The position numbers and the translations under genes are program-made. From contig NZ_CP007174.1 of assembly GCF_000730285.1 (NCBI RefSeq), positions 1,922,001 to 1,986,000 on the forward strand: DNA of 64,000 nucleotides, written 5' to 3'. The stretch comes from Candidatus Nitrososphaera evergladensis SR1. Lineage in GTDB: Archaea > Thermoproteota > Nitrososphaeria > Nitrososphaerales > Nitrososphaeraceae. Within the stretch, counting starts at the first letter, position 1. Every line of letters begins with the position of its first letter. The notes beneath the pieces are model-generated. The model searched no databases and was not told where the DNA came from. It worked only from the letters and a program-made list of their open reading frames with translations. Positions 17,502-25,671 of the stretch are shown piece after piece.

Positions 17502-18311
17502 ATGCTCTCATCCCACCAGACTCAATCAAGGAAATGGCAGGCATTTGTCTTTGCGCTGGCAATAGCAGGCTCCTCTGCAGGCATACTTGCTGCAACAGTC
17601 ATTGCAGGCGATTTTGAAAGCCGCCAGGCAAGCAGCGTGCTTTTCCTGGCTTCAGGAGCCATGGGCCTGATAGTATTCTTTCAAGAAATGTACGCGTTTT
17701 ACGTCACAAACAGCAGGAGGATCCTGTGGATGTCTGCAGGGTTCTTTACGCTTGGCATAGGCATGATAGGAAACGCCATAACCACTGGCGGAAGCCTGGA
17801 TGCCGCCCTTGACTCGTACGTAAGCGCGTCAGAGCTGTTCAGGGGGACGAGCGAGTTTGCGGCGGCAATTTTCATCCTACTTGGCACCTTGCGGTCAGAC
17901 AAGAGCATCCGGGAGAACATGGAGTTCAAGGCGTACATCCTAGTCGCAGTCATCATGGTCACCACGGCGTCAATCATAATCTACATCTCTACAATCCAGG
18001 AAAGCCTTTCCGTGCCGCTTTACAGCAGCCAGTACGGGTGGAGCCCCTTTTCTCTGTACATAGAATTGCACGTCTTGATATTTTTCGCAGTGACCTGCAC
18101 AGTATACGTCAGCATCCGCAAAAAGAACAACAACAGCCAGATCCTCTTTTGGTTCATCATCGGTTTTGTTCTTTTGACGTTCTCGGAGCTGTCCTTTACC
18201 ATCGACAAGGTTCTCGACCTTGGCGCGTCCAGCTCCCTGATATGGATGGGAAGGCTTTTCCTGCTTGCAGGCTTTGCTACTTTTGTACTAGGCCTCAATA
18301 GGACCCGCTGA
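17502..18311 (+). CDS. Seven-helix membrane protein, possible sensor
   Basis: 269 residues with about seven or eight hydrophobic helices spread evenly (roughly 12-33, 43-63, 74-92, 108-127, 141-163, 182-204, 216-235, 246-264) and no soluble domain. This resembles the N-terminal membrane sensor domains found on some archaeal histidine kinases, here as a free protein. No retinal-binding Lys in a rhodopsin-like context is apparent. It follows the KaiC-like gene by 36 bases in the same direction and may feed signals to it (inference). Confidence 0.75.
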   Translation: MLSSHQTQSRKWQAFVFALAIAGSSAGILAATVIAGDFESRQASSVLFLASGAMGLIVFFQEMYAFYVTNSRRILWMSAGFFTLGIGMIGNAITTGGSLDAALDSYVSASELFRGTSEFAAAIFILLGTLRSDKSIRENMEFKAYILVAVIMVTTASIIIYISTIQESLSVPLYSSQYGWSPFSLYIELHVLIFFAVTCTVYVSIRKKNNNSQILFWFIIGFVLLTFSELSFTIDKVLDLGASSSLIWMGRLFLLAGFATFVLGLNRTR

Positions 18312-18476
18312 CAGCAGAAGAGCGGCAGTAGCTAGTCAATTACGTCATTATAAGGACATTTTTCGGACATTAGGCATTAAGCGTGAGTGCATAAACTGAT
18401 ACTATTCTTACCGATTAACATACTATGTTTAAATGTAGATTTAAATAATGGTTCGTATAATCATTTACATACAGAA

Positions 18477-18872
18477 ATGGTGGACGAGGTGCGGTTGGCG
18501 GCTCTGGTAGTTATTGTCACCGTAGCTATACCCGTATTTCTCATTACAAGCGGGGCCAAGACCATGCTGTCCGGCTTTTCTCTGCCAGTGCCCCGTTCTG
18601 CTGTCGCAATGTCAAGCGACAGCAATAGTAATCCACCATCATCGTCATCTGTAGAACATTTTGCAAAAAATAACCCGGAGCAGGCGCTTTACGCCATGTA
18701 TGACTCTCAAGCGGCAGAAGAGCTGGACCGCTGTTACGACTCTTCTTCAGATAAAGAACTGTGCGACGGATCGGTGGACCTCATAGTTGACAGCTGTACA
18801 AACTCGCAAGTGGACCTGACCGTGTGCCACGATCCGAGAATAGAACAGATTGTAGCCTCCAAGAAGGCCTGA
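18477..18872 (+). CDS. Small secreted or membrane-anchored Cys-containing protein
   Basis: 131 residues from the ATG at 18477; AT-rich TATA-like tracts (tttaaat, 18428-18446) lie upstream. One N-terminal hydrophobic helix (VRLAALVVIVTVAIPVFLI) is followed by a Ser/Asn-rich linker and a short domain with four cysteines (DRCYDSS, KELCDGS, DSCTNS, TVCHDP) spaced for two disulfides. Probably exported and anchored. Not recognised. It lies tail to tail with the TrmB-like regulator at 18905. Confidence 0.65.
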   Translation: MVDEVRLAALVVIVTVAIPVFLITSGAKTMLSGFSLPVPRSAVAMSSDSNSNPPSSSSVEHFAKNNPEQALYAMYDSQAAEELDRCYDSSSDKELCDGSVDLIVDSCTNSQVDLTVCHDPRIEQIVASKKA

Positions 18873-18904
18873 TTCGCAGGTACATAGAGCATCATCATCT
18901 CGCT

Positions 18905-19756
18905 TTACTTGGTATTTTCAAAGAACGTCTTGAAAACGCTGATTATTGGCAGGTTGTTGGTGTAAAAGCCGTGTGGCTTTATCTTGTCAGACTTGCTTGC
19001 GCCAAGCAGCATCACTACAATGTCCTTGTTGTCGATTAGCACGAAATCCACCATCTTTTCTTCAATGCCGCTGTTTACCACGATGTTGCTACCCTCAAGG
19101 TTTGTGCCGATGTAGTCCTGGATGTTCTTGCAGGACGTTTGCAGGTGCACCGAGATGCCCCTCTTTGTCAGCGCCGTCAGATCATCTACGATGCCAGTGT
19201 GGTAAAAACTGGCAAACGTCTTTTCGCTGACAAGCAGCATAATCTCCTCGTGGGCATCAAGGATCACACGCTTGACCGTCGAGATTATGGAATTTTCCCC
19301 GCTCAGTATCTGGTAGCTCTCTTTTTCTTCAATGGACGAAAGCGACATGCTGCGGGACAGCCTTTCTAGCATGCTGCAATAGTCAGCCTTGGATTCGGCA
19401 AGTCGCTGCAACGCCCCGCGGCGCGTCTCGATCAAGTGATCCAAGGCCTTCTCGAGAGGAAGCGCATAGTATTTCTGCGGCCTGTCAAAAGTGGAAAAGA
19501 CTACGCCTTTTCGCATGAGGCCGGTTATGTAGTTGTAGGTTTCGGTGCGACCGATGTCATTGTAGCGCGAGATGTCGGTCGCAGTGGACTGTTTGCGGAT
19601 TATTAGATAGACTAGAATACGGGCCTCCTTTGCGCTCAATCCCAGTTCCTGCAGGCCCGCAAGCACTTCATCATACATTGCGTAAATTGACGGATCGTAG
19701 GTAGAAGTACCGAATTTTTGCAGGAATCCGTTCAACTGCCCGAGGATCGGCTCCAT
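18905..19756 (-). CDS. TrmB-like regulator, paralogue flanking the archaellum region
   Basis: 283 residues, the same architecture as the regulator at 8331-9242: winged helix (about 35-100; LSAKEARILVYLIIRKQSTA, GIGRTETYNYITGLMRKGVV), linker with STFDRPQKYYALPLEKALDHLI, and a C-terminal effector-like domain ending GFYTNNLPIISVFKTFF. A TATA-like gtatttaagc on the plus strand near 19786-19795 puts transcription start within a few bases of the ATG. The two paralogues bracket the archaellum genes and share a 34-bp identical DNA segment. Confidence 0.85.
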   Translation of the reverse strand: MEPILGQLNGFLQKFGTSTYDPSIYAMYDEVLAGLQELGLSAKEARILVYLIIRKQSTATDISRYNDIGRTETYNYITGLMRKGVVFSTFDRPQKYYALPLEKALDHLIETRRGALQRLAESKADYCSMLERLSRSMSLSSIEEKESYQILSGENSIISTVKRVILDAHEEIMLLVSEKTFASFYHTGIVDDLTALTKRGISVHLQTSCKNIQDYIGTNLEGSNIVVNSGIEEKMVDFVLIDNKDIVVMLLGASKSDKIKPHGFYTNNLPIISVFKTFFENTK

Positions 19757-19878
19757 TTTTAGGAACTAGTCAAGGTAAATCAAAGTATTTAAGCTTGAGC
19801 TTTTCATGAGATTGAAAGCAATAGTGTAGAAAGGGCCCTGTACGCGCCCAACATGCGGCGGGGTACATGGTGCGGTCG

Positions 19879-20007
19879 TCAGTTGTAGAATTCGCCGGGG
19901 ATATGTGCAGTCATTTTCTGCCAGCATTCAACGCAGTAGTTCAGGTCGTCATCCTGAAAGATCTCTGCCTCTTTGTCGCACATGCAGCATCGCTCGTCAT
20001 ATTCCAT
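19879..20007 (-). CDS. Micro-protein with two CxxC pairs
   Basis: 42 codons on the minus strand from the ATG at 20007, found by hand. The product begins MEYDERCCMCDKEAEIFQ and carries Cys7-x2-Cys10 and Cys25-x2-Cys28 (YCVECW), a compact zinc-ribbon or knuckle arrangement. Many such micro-proteins occur in ammonia-oxidising archaea. It lies 62 bases downstream of arlK in the same direction and may share its transcript. Function unknown. Confidence 0.55.
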   Translation of the reverse strand: MEYDERCCMCDKEAEIFQDDDLNYCVECWQKMTAHIPGEFYN

Positions 20008-20069
20008 GAGAAATCACTTGCAGTCTGGTTACTACAATGTTTGCACGTAAAAACAAAGACATATGCGTA

Positions 20070-20816
20070 TTACAAGATCCCTGCAAAAGAAGAAAGGAGA
20101 GCAATTGCCAAGTCGCCTATGAACACCATTGCCGCAAGGCCTGCAAGCATGTATACAAGGAATGGAATGCCGGGCATGACCCAGACGCCCACTTGAGATT
20201 CAAAAGGCGTATCCTCTGCAGGCTTTAGTGAAAAATCAAATTTCCTGACGCCTCCGCAGTTTTTTTCCATCAAGAAGGCAAAACCAGAACCATTGGAGCG
20301 GTGCCCAAGCAGGACAGCCAGCGCTTTTCTCGTGGTTGTCTCCCCTTCCATGCCGGCAAAAAGTGAGGATCGGTGCCTCGCTCCGTACTGCGCGTTTTTT
20401 ACCATGTTGACAACCAAGTGCGTAAAAGACAGAATGGCTGCATTTGAGAGCAGCATGAGCGGCGACAGCGGGTGCGCTTGTCCTTTCGCTGAAATGCCTT
20501 CCAGAAAAAACCTGCCGTCATACGTAGGAAGGAGAGCAGCAAAGACCACCAGCGCAAGGGCATCGGCACCGCCAAACAGCCCCGTCCGGTAAAGCAGGTA
20601 GGAGGCCGCACCGCCAAGGCCCATCGAGAGTGTGGCAATCGTAATGTCCATTTGCCGAAAGTCAAAAAAGTAGAGCACGGCTGCGACGGCTCCAAACGCC
20701 ACCCACAAGCGATCATCCACATACCGCTGCCTCATGTCCATGGCTGCGGCTATTCCAAACATGCCAAAGGCTATGCAGATGCGCACTAGTGCAAGGTCGG
20801 CAGTACCATCCATCAT
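20070..20816 (-). CDS. arlK: Prepilin/archaellin signal peptidase ArlK (FlaK/PibD family)
   Basis: 248 residues of the A24 aspartic peptidase family. The first catalytic Asp lies in AAAMDMRQRYVDDRLW at the end of membrane helix 1; the second lies in the GxGD-type motif GLFGGADALAL. Further hydrophobic helices follow, with a cytoplasmic loop around the middle and a final helix pair (VWVMPGIPFLVYMLAGLAAMVF). It removes the class III signal peptides of archaellins and related pilins at the membrane. Encoded close to but separate from the archaellum operon and on the opposite strand. Confidence 0.88.
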   Translation of the reverse strand: MMDGTADLALVRICIAFGMFGIAAAMDMRQRYVDDRLWVAFGAVAAVLYFFDFRQMDITIATLSMGLGGAASYLLYRTGLFGGADALALVVFAALLPTYDGRFFLEGISAKGQAHPLSPLMLLSNAAILSFTHLVVNMVKNAQYGARHRSSLFAGMEGETTTRKALAVLLGHRSNGSGFAFLMEKNCGGVRKFDFSLKPAEDTPFESQVGVWVMPGIPFLVYMLAGLAAMVFIGDLAIALLSSFAGIL

Positions 20817-21003
20817 ACAATATGGTGCTTCTGGTACTCGGCGTGCTGCCTCTTAATGGCCTGCACGGACTAGATTTGACACACACGCATATACGCGCAC
20901 AAGGCAGTTTCAGGAACCGCCTTTGGCAGGGCTGAGACATTTTGTGGTTGTTGTCAATGGGAGGGCAGAAGCGACGAGAAAGAGAATCAGGCCTTGACTG
21001 TTT

Positions 21004-21390
21004 TCAAAATATTCCCTTGGAACCCATCACAAATGGCGATATCTTGTTTTTCATCACCGAGACGACATCCGACCCTGAATCCAAAAGCAGCAGGACAAAG
21101 AATTTCTGGTTTCCAACAACTATGGGCAGAGTGACCCGGGCGATGTCGTCATGGTACGTCACCGTATACTGTATTCTGCCCAGCCGATTTTCAAAGTGAG
21201 CCAAAAGTATTGCTGCAATAGTCATCTGTATCGCGTACTGCATGGCTTCCTTTTCGTCGACAAAGGGCGTCTCCCGGTAAGTCATGGCGACAATATCGCC
21301 AATGTGGTCCACCAAGGCGAAAAATATTACTGCAGTATCCAGAGCAAGAATCTTTTCGCAAAATTCATGGAACCTGTCTTGTGAAGCCAT
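21004..21390 (-). CDS. Roadblock-like conserved thaumarchaeal protein
   Basis: 128 residues. A helix (FHEFCEKILALD) followed by strand AVIFFALVDHIGDIVAMTY, a helix with AIQMTIAAILLAHFENRLGR, and strands YTVTYHDDIARVTLPIV and KFFVLLLLD gives the alternating pattern of roadblock/LC7-type or similar small sensory domains, a type I know to be common in ammonia-oxidising archaea. No catalytic motif. Probably a cytoplasmic interaction domain; partner unknown. A plus-strand hairpin (gctgccgc/gcggcagc, about 21420-21437) lies in its promoter region. Confidence 0.7.
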   Translation of the reverse strand: MASQDRFHEFCEKILALDTAVIFFALVDHIGDIVAMTYRETPFVDEKEAMQYAIQMTIAAILLAHFENRLGRIQYTVTYHDDIARVTLPIVVGNQKFFVLLLLDSGSDVVSVMKNKISPFVMGSKGIF

Positions 21391-21616
21391 CTGATAATAC
21401 CTTTTATCTTACTAGTTCAGCTGCCGCTGCGGCAGCGGCGGCAAGATGGCATATTCAGAATACGCAAAGAGGTTTTTTGTGATTCCAAGACGAGACGACA
21501 TCATCATAAGCATTTGTCGAACATGGAGCAATTACCTTGGCGATTAATAAATCAAGTGATAGTATAACGCATAGTGCAGCATTAATTAATTAAAGGCATC
21601 AGGGCCACTGCAGAAT

Positions 21617-22066
21617 GTGAAGTTTACGCTTGCCGACGCCCATGCAAGGCAGTTATCCAGAAAACAAGTCGCGCAACTTTTTGCACGGCCAAACCTGCTG
21701 AGGCTCGCATTTCTGGATGAAAAGGGCAGGCCAATGGTCCACCCCGTCTGGTACTACTATAGCAGGGGCAAGTTCTATTTTGCCACCGACAGAAATGGCA
21801 GAAAGGCAGGCGCCCTCCGCAAGAATCCCGACGTCTATTTCCTTGTCGATGAAAACCCATCAGGCGAGCCGCCGCTTGGCGTCAGGGGCAGGGGCACCGC
21901 CAAAGTGATTGACGATTCGAAGTACGCGACCAGAGTCACGAGGCGCTGCGTGAAAAGGTACCTTGGCACGACAAAGAGCAAGAGCGCCAAGATGGTGATT
22001 GCAATGGGCCCCGATTCGTGCGTGGTAGAGGTAACGCCAAGTGCAATGGCGAGCTGGAAGTTCTAG
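21617..22066 (+). CDS. FMN-binding split-barrel (pyridoxamine 5'-phosphate oxidase-like) protein
   Basis: 149 residues beginning at a GTG. The split-barrel pattern is clear: LLRLAFLDEKGRPMVHPVWYYY, KFYFATDRNGRKAGALRKNPDVYFLVDE, GVRGRGTAKVI. This family binds FMN or F420 and reduces or senses diverse substrates. The tail KMVIAMGPDSCVVEVTPSAMASWKF is typical of the group. It converges with acs, sharing a four-base overlap at the stops. Substrate cannot be predicted. Another member of the superfamily lies at 62482. Confidence 0.85.
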   Translation: MKFTLADAHARQLSRKQVAQLFARPNLLRLAFLDEKGRPMVHPVWYYYSRGKFYFATDRNGRKAGALRKNPDVYFLVDENPSGEPPLGVRGRGTAKVIDDSKYATRVTRRCVKRYLGTTKSKSAKMVIAMGPDSCVVEVTPSAMASWKF

Positions 22067-24012
22067 CCTACTGCTTTTTTCAATTCATCATAGGCGTGCC
22101 TTACCTCATCAATGGCAGCCCCGTCCTCAAGCGTGGTGATGTCGCCTATCTTGTCGCCACATGCAATCGCCTTTAGCAGCCGGCGCATTATCTTGCCAGA
22201 GCGTGTCTTTGGAAGCTTGCCGACAAAATACACCTCGTCAGGCGTCGCTATCGGCCCCACGGTCTTGCGTATGTGCTCTACGATCTCTTTGCGCAGCGCA
22301 TCAGGTGCCGCTGTCGTCCCTTCCTTTACGACAAGAAATGCGATTATCGACTCGCCTTTTGTCGTGTCAGGCTTGCTTGCCACGGCAGCTTCAGCTATGG
22401 CCCTGTGCGACACAAACGCGCTTTCAAGCTCCATCGTGCCAAGCCTGTGACCCGCCACTTTTAGCACGTCGTCTGCCCTGCCAAGGAGCCACAGGTAGCC
22501 GTCCTTGTCCACAAGCGCATAGTCGCCTGGATAGTAGACGCCTTCAAACTTGCTCCAGTAGGTTTTCTTGTATTTCTCGTCGTCGCCCCACAGCGAAAGG
22601 AGCATCCCCGGCCAAGGCTTTCTCACCACGATGTAGCCCTTTGTCCCCGGCGGTACTGGATTGCCGTTGTCGTCAACCACCGCCGCGTCGACTCCGGGCA
22701 CGGGAAAGGTTGCAGAGCCGGGCTTCATCGGCACAAAGTCGATGCCGGTGCAGGCAGAGAGCATGATGCCTCCGGTTTCAGTCTGCCACCAGGTATCGAT
22801 TATCGGCCGGCGCCTTTTTCCAATTGTCGTAAAGTACCACTGCCACACCTCCGGGTTTATCGGCTCGCCCACCGTGCCAAGCAGGCGCAGCGACGAAAGG
22901 TCAAACGAGTTTGGCACCGCGTCGCCATACTTCATGTACATGCGCAGCGCAGTCGGCGTCGTGTAGAGGATGGTTGCGCCGTGCTTTTCTGCAACAGCCC
23001 AGTACCTGTCCGGCCTTGGGTGGTCCGGCGCGCCGTCGTACATTATCTCCGTGACCCCGTGCATCAGAGGCGCGTACACCATATAGCTGTGGCCCGTCAC
23101 CCAGCCAATGTCTGCGGTGCAAAAGAATATGTCATCTTTTTTAAAGTCAAAGACCCACTTGGCGGTGGCGTACAGGTGCACCAGGTAGCCGGCCGTCCCG
23201 TGCATCACGCCCTTTGGCTTGCCAGTCGTTCCCGAAGTATACAGTATGTAAAGCGGGTGCGTGCTCTCTACCATTTCCGGCTCGCAAAACGCCGGCACTT
23301 TATCAATGGCCTCGTGCCACCACACGTCCTTTGGCCCCATCCTCACCTCGTTTCCTGCACGGCGCAACACCACCACGTGCTGGACGGAGGGCGTCTGTAC
23401 AAGCGACTCGTCTACGACCTTTTTCAGGTCGACCAATTTTCCCTTGCGAAAGCCGCCGTCTGCCGTCACTATCACTTTGGACTGCGCGTCATTTACTCTA
23501 TCAATTAGCGCCTGCGAGCTAAAGCCTGAAAAAACTACAGAGTGAGTCGCCCCAATCCTTGCGCACGCAAGCATCGCCACGGGGAGCTCTGGCACCAGCG
23601 GCATGTATATCGTGACCCTGTCGCCCTTTTGCACGCCAAGGCTCTTGAGGACGTTTGCAAACCTGTTGACAAGCCGGTACAGCTGGAAATACGTGAGCGT
23701 ACGGGACTCGCCGCTTTCGCTCTCCCAGATGATTGCGGCCTTGTTCTTGACGTCTGTAGCAATGTGCCGGTCAAGGCAGTTGACAGAGGCATTGAGAAGG
23801 CCGCCGGAAAACCAGCGCGCAAAGGGCGGGTTCCAGTCAAGCACGCGGTCCCACGGCCTGTGCCAGTCAAGGCCCCGGGCCTGCTTTGCCCAGAATTTTT
23901 CCGGGTCTGAAAGCGCTTCCTTTGACATATCCTCCAGCGCCGTGCCGGGCCGGACAGTCACCTTGACTCCGCTTGACTCTTCGTACAGCTTTGAAGGCTT
24001 GCCTGACGACAA
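22063..24012 (-). CDS. acs: Acetyl-CoA synthetase (AMP-forming)
   Basis: 649 residues, usual Acs length. The adenylation motif is YTSGTTGKPKG, followed by VMHGTAGYL, TWWQTETGG, and the C-terminal catalytic lysine motif RSGKIMRR. It makes acetyl-CoA from acetate, ATP and CoA. A stop codon lies directly upstream of TTG 24012, so the start is this TTG or a downstream ATG at residue 29. The adenine methylase gene lies 25 bases upstream in the same direction. In autotrophic ammonia oxidisers the enzyme probably recycles acetate or a related acid (inference). Confidence 0.93.
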   Translation of the reverse strand: MSSGKPSKLYEESSGVKVTVRPGTALEDMSKEALSDPEKFWAKQARGLDWHRPWDRVLDWNPPFARWFSGGLLNASVNCLDRHIATDVKNKAAIIWESESGESRTLTYFQLYRLVNRFANVLKSLGVQKGDRVTIYMPLVPELPVAMLACARIGATHSVVFSGFSSQALIDRVNDAQSKVIVTADGGFRKGKLVDLKKVVDESLVQTPSVQHVVVLRRAGNEVRMGPKDVWWHEAIDKVPAFCEPEMVESTHPLYILYTSGTTGKPKGVMHGTAGYLVHLYATAKWVFDFKKDDIFFCTADIGWVTGHSYMVYAPLMHGVTEIMYDGAPDHPRPDRYWAVAEKHGATILYTTPTALRMYMKYGDAVPNSFDLSSLRLLGTVGEPINPEVWQWYFTTIGKRRRPIIDTWWQTETGGIMLSACTGIDFVPMKPGSATFPVPGVDAAVVDDNGNPVPPGTKGYIVVRKPWPGMLLSLWGDDEKYKKTYWSKFEGVYYPGDYALVDKDGYLWLLGRADDVLKVAGHRLGTMELESAFVSHRAIAEAAVASKPDTTKGESIIAFLVVKEGTTAAPDALRKEIVEHIRKTVGPIATPDEVYFVGKLPKTRSGKIMRRLLKAIACGDKIGDITTLEDGAAIDEVRHAYDELKKAVG

Positions 24013-24037
24013 TCACCAACCAAAAGCCGAATTTGTT

Positions 24038-24970
24038 TTAAAAACGGATCGCTTGCACGGCGGCAGTAGTAGCAGGAGCGGCAAGGCGCGCCCTGCAGAC
24101 ATCCTTCTTTTTCTTTCTGGCGCGCACGACGGCATTTGGCGATGATGACAATATCATCAGTTCGCGCTGGCCCGTCCGGCGCGATGCGTTGCAGTTTATC
24201 AGGCGCTCGACCCTTGCAGTCTTTATCGTAAAGTCGCCGTACAGGTCGCGTATTTTGCGCGTGTCGGAATTAGAGAGGATTACAGCGCATCCAAGGTCGT
24301 GCAGGCGTACAAACTCGCCGGCAAGCTCCACATGGTCATGCCAGCCAAAACTCTCACGGGTGTAATCTACAAAGTTTGCAGTCTTGGTCAGCGGCAAATA
24401 GGGAGGGTCAAAGTACACGACGTCGCCTTTTGCGCACGACCTCGTTGTCTGGGTGTAGCTTGCGTGTGTTATCCTGACGCCGTCGCGCGCAAGCACGCCG
24501 GCGGCTGAAAAAAGCGCGTCTCGGTTGCATATCGTCGGGCGCTCGTACGTGCCGTGCGGGACGTTGAACCTGCCGGACCGGTTAACGCGAAAGAGTCCGT
24601 TGTAGCAGGTCCGGTTCAAAAAGATCATCCTTGCGGCCCGCTCGACCCCGCTTGTAGGCTCTAGGTCGCGTACAGAGTAATAGTACCTCTCCCGTCCTGC
24701 ATAGTAGTTTTGCTGGTGCTCTTGCAGCAACTCGACCAGCTCGGCGGTCCTGTCGCGCACCTGCAGGTACACGTTAATCAATTCGTAATTGGAATCAGAA
24801 AGCACTGCTTCAAAGCGCGGCCTTGACTGTACAAGGTGAAAGAACAGGGCCCCGCTTCCGAGAAAGGGCTCAAAGTAGCGGTCGAGCCTTTCAGGGCAGA
24901 ACTGGGCAAGCATGTGCACAAGACGGCGTTTGCCGCCAGCCCATTTCAGAAAAGGCCCCACGTTTTCCAA
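24038..24970 (-). CDS. D12-class DNA adenine-N6 methyltransferase (Dam-like)
   Basis: About 310 residues from the TTG at 24970, which gives the family's usual beginning just before GPFLKWAGGKRRL (SAM motif I); the open frame extends to a TTG at 25057 without family resemblance. Motif IV is DPPY in GDVVYFDPPYLPLT, and RYFEPFLGSGALFFHL, NRTCYNGLFRVN and VILSNSD are standard for the D12 family. It probably methylates adenine in a short palindrome such as GATC. A basic, Ala-rich tail of about 35 residues after MILSSS is unusual. No restriction endonuclease gene is adjacent, so it looks solitary. Confidence 0.88.
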   Translation of the reverse strand: MENVGPFLKWAGGKRRLVHMLAQFCPERLDRYFEPFLGSGALFFHLVQSRPRFEAVLSDSNYELINVYLQVRDRTAELVELLQEHQQNYYAGRERYYYSVRDLEPTSGVERAARMIFLNRTCYNGLFRVNRSGRFNVPHGTYERPTICNRDALFSAAGVLARDGVRITHASYTQTTRSCAKGDVVYFDPPYLPLTKTANFVDYTRESFGWHDHVELAGEFVRLHDLGCAVILSNSDTRKIRDLYGDFTIKTARVERLINCNASRRTGQRELMILSSSPNAVVRARKKKKDVCRARLAAPATTAAVQAIRF

Positions 24971-25127
24971 GATGCATTGAGATGTGTTTTCAAGCTTAAA
25001 AAAAGCCGGGTGCAAACAGTACGATCCCGGGCGATCTAAACCCTGACTTGCGCACAACTTTTGTCCTAAAACATACTGACTAGTGCTTTTATACGTACAG
25101 CATGGACAACCCAGAGTCTTTCAAAAC

Positions 25128-25388
25128 TTGCCAGAGGGGGAGGGTGGTGACGACAGTGTCCAGATAAGCGGAGACAGGCTCAAGGTGCTCCTTGAAAGTG
25201 CGCTTGCCATGTTTGGCGGTCCAGGCAAGGAGTACATAATGGAAGACCTTGCCCGCCACGGGATTACGTTTGACAGTAAATCGCACTACACCCTCGTACA
25301 GATAAAAAACGCCCTTTCAATAATCCTCGGCGAGGATGGCGCGGCTCTTGTCACGGACAGGATGTGCAGGGAACTAGGACGCGCCTAG
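25128..25388 (+). CDS. Small hypothetical protein
   Basis: 86 residues if read from the TTG at 25128; a GTG at 25083 would give 101. A TATA-like ttttatac (25087-25094) overlaps the earlier start, which favours the later one. The product is acidic at the start and helical (DRLKVLLESALAMFGGPGKE, YTLVQIKNALSIILGEDGAALV). Not recognised. The 3' end overlaps the convergent histone gene by four bases. Confidence 0.65.
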   Translation: MPEGEGGDDSVQISGDRLKVLLESALAMFGGPGKEYIMEDLARHGITFDSKSHYTLVQIKNALSIILGEDGAALVTDRMCRELGRA

Positions 25389-25612
25389 AGACGTATGACG
25401 TTCTTTGACGCAAGCCGGATGTCTTCGGGTTTTATCGTCTTTCTGCCGGCGTGTATCGAGAATTCTGCGGCCTGCTTGGCTATCCTCTCTGCCGCCTCCT
25501 CCAGAACCTTCCGAAGCTCGTCTGCCGCGTCGTCGCTCACGCGCTCGGCGCCGGACTTTTTCATTATGCGGTACATGGCCGCAAGGCCAAACTCTGGACC
25601 TGATGAAGACAC
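25385..25612 (-). CDS. Archaeal histone
   Basis: 75 residues, a single histone fold of the HMf type with three helices: GLAAMYRIMKKSG, then SDDAADELRKVLEEAAERIA, then TIKPEDIRLASKNVI. The RKT-x-KPEDI loop is the DNA-binding signature. A GTG at 25612 is the apparent start. It wraps chromosomal DNA as dimers and multimers. Its transcript would face the convergent small gene at 25128, and its promoter region overlaps that of the divergent tatD-like gene. Confidence 0.93.
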   Translation of the reverse strand: MSSSGPEFGLAAMYRIMKKSGAERVSDDAADELRKVLEEAAERIAKQAAEFSIHAGRKTIKPEDIRLASKNVIRL

Positions 25613-25671
25613 AGGTCAGGGATGGCGGCCGTCTGTTAAAAGTTTTAATTCCATTTCGCAGGCATGCAGCC

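Noticed and set aside
21446-21547. 33-codon plus-strand frame (MAYSEYAKRFF...)
   Set aside because: No conserved motif, weak start context, and located in the promoter region of the divergent roadblock-like gene.
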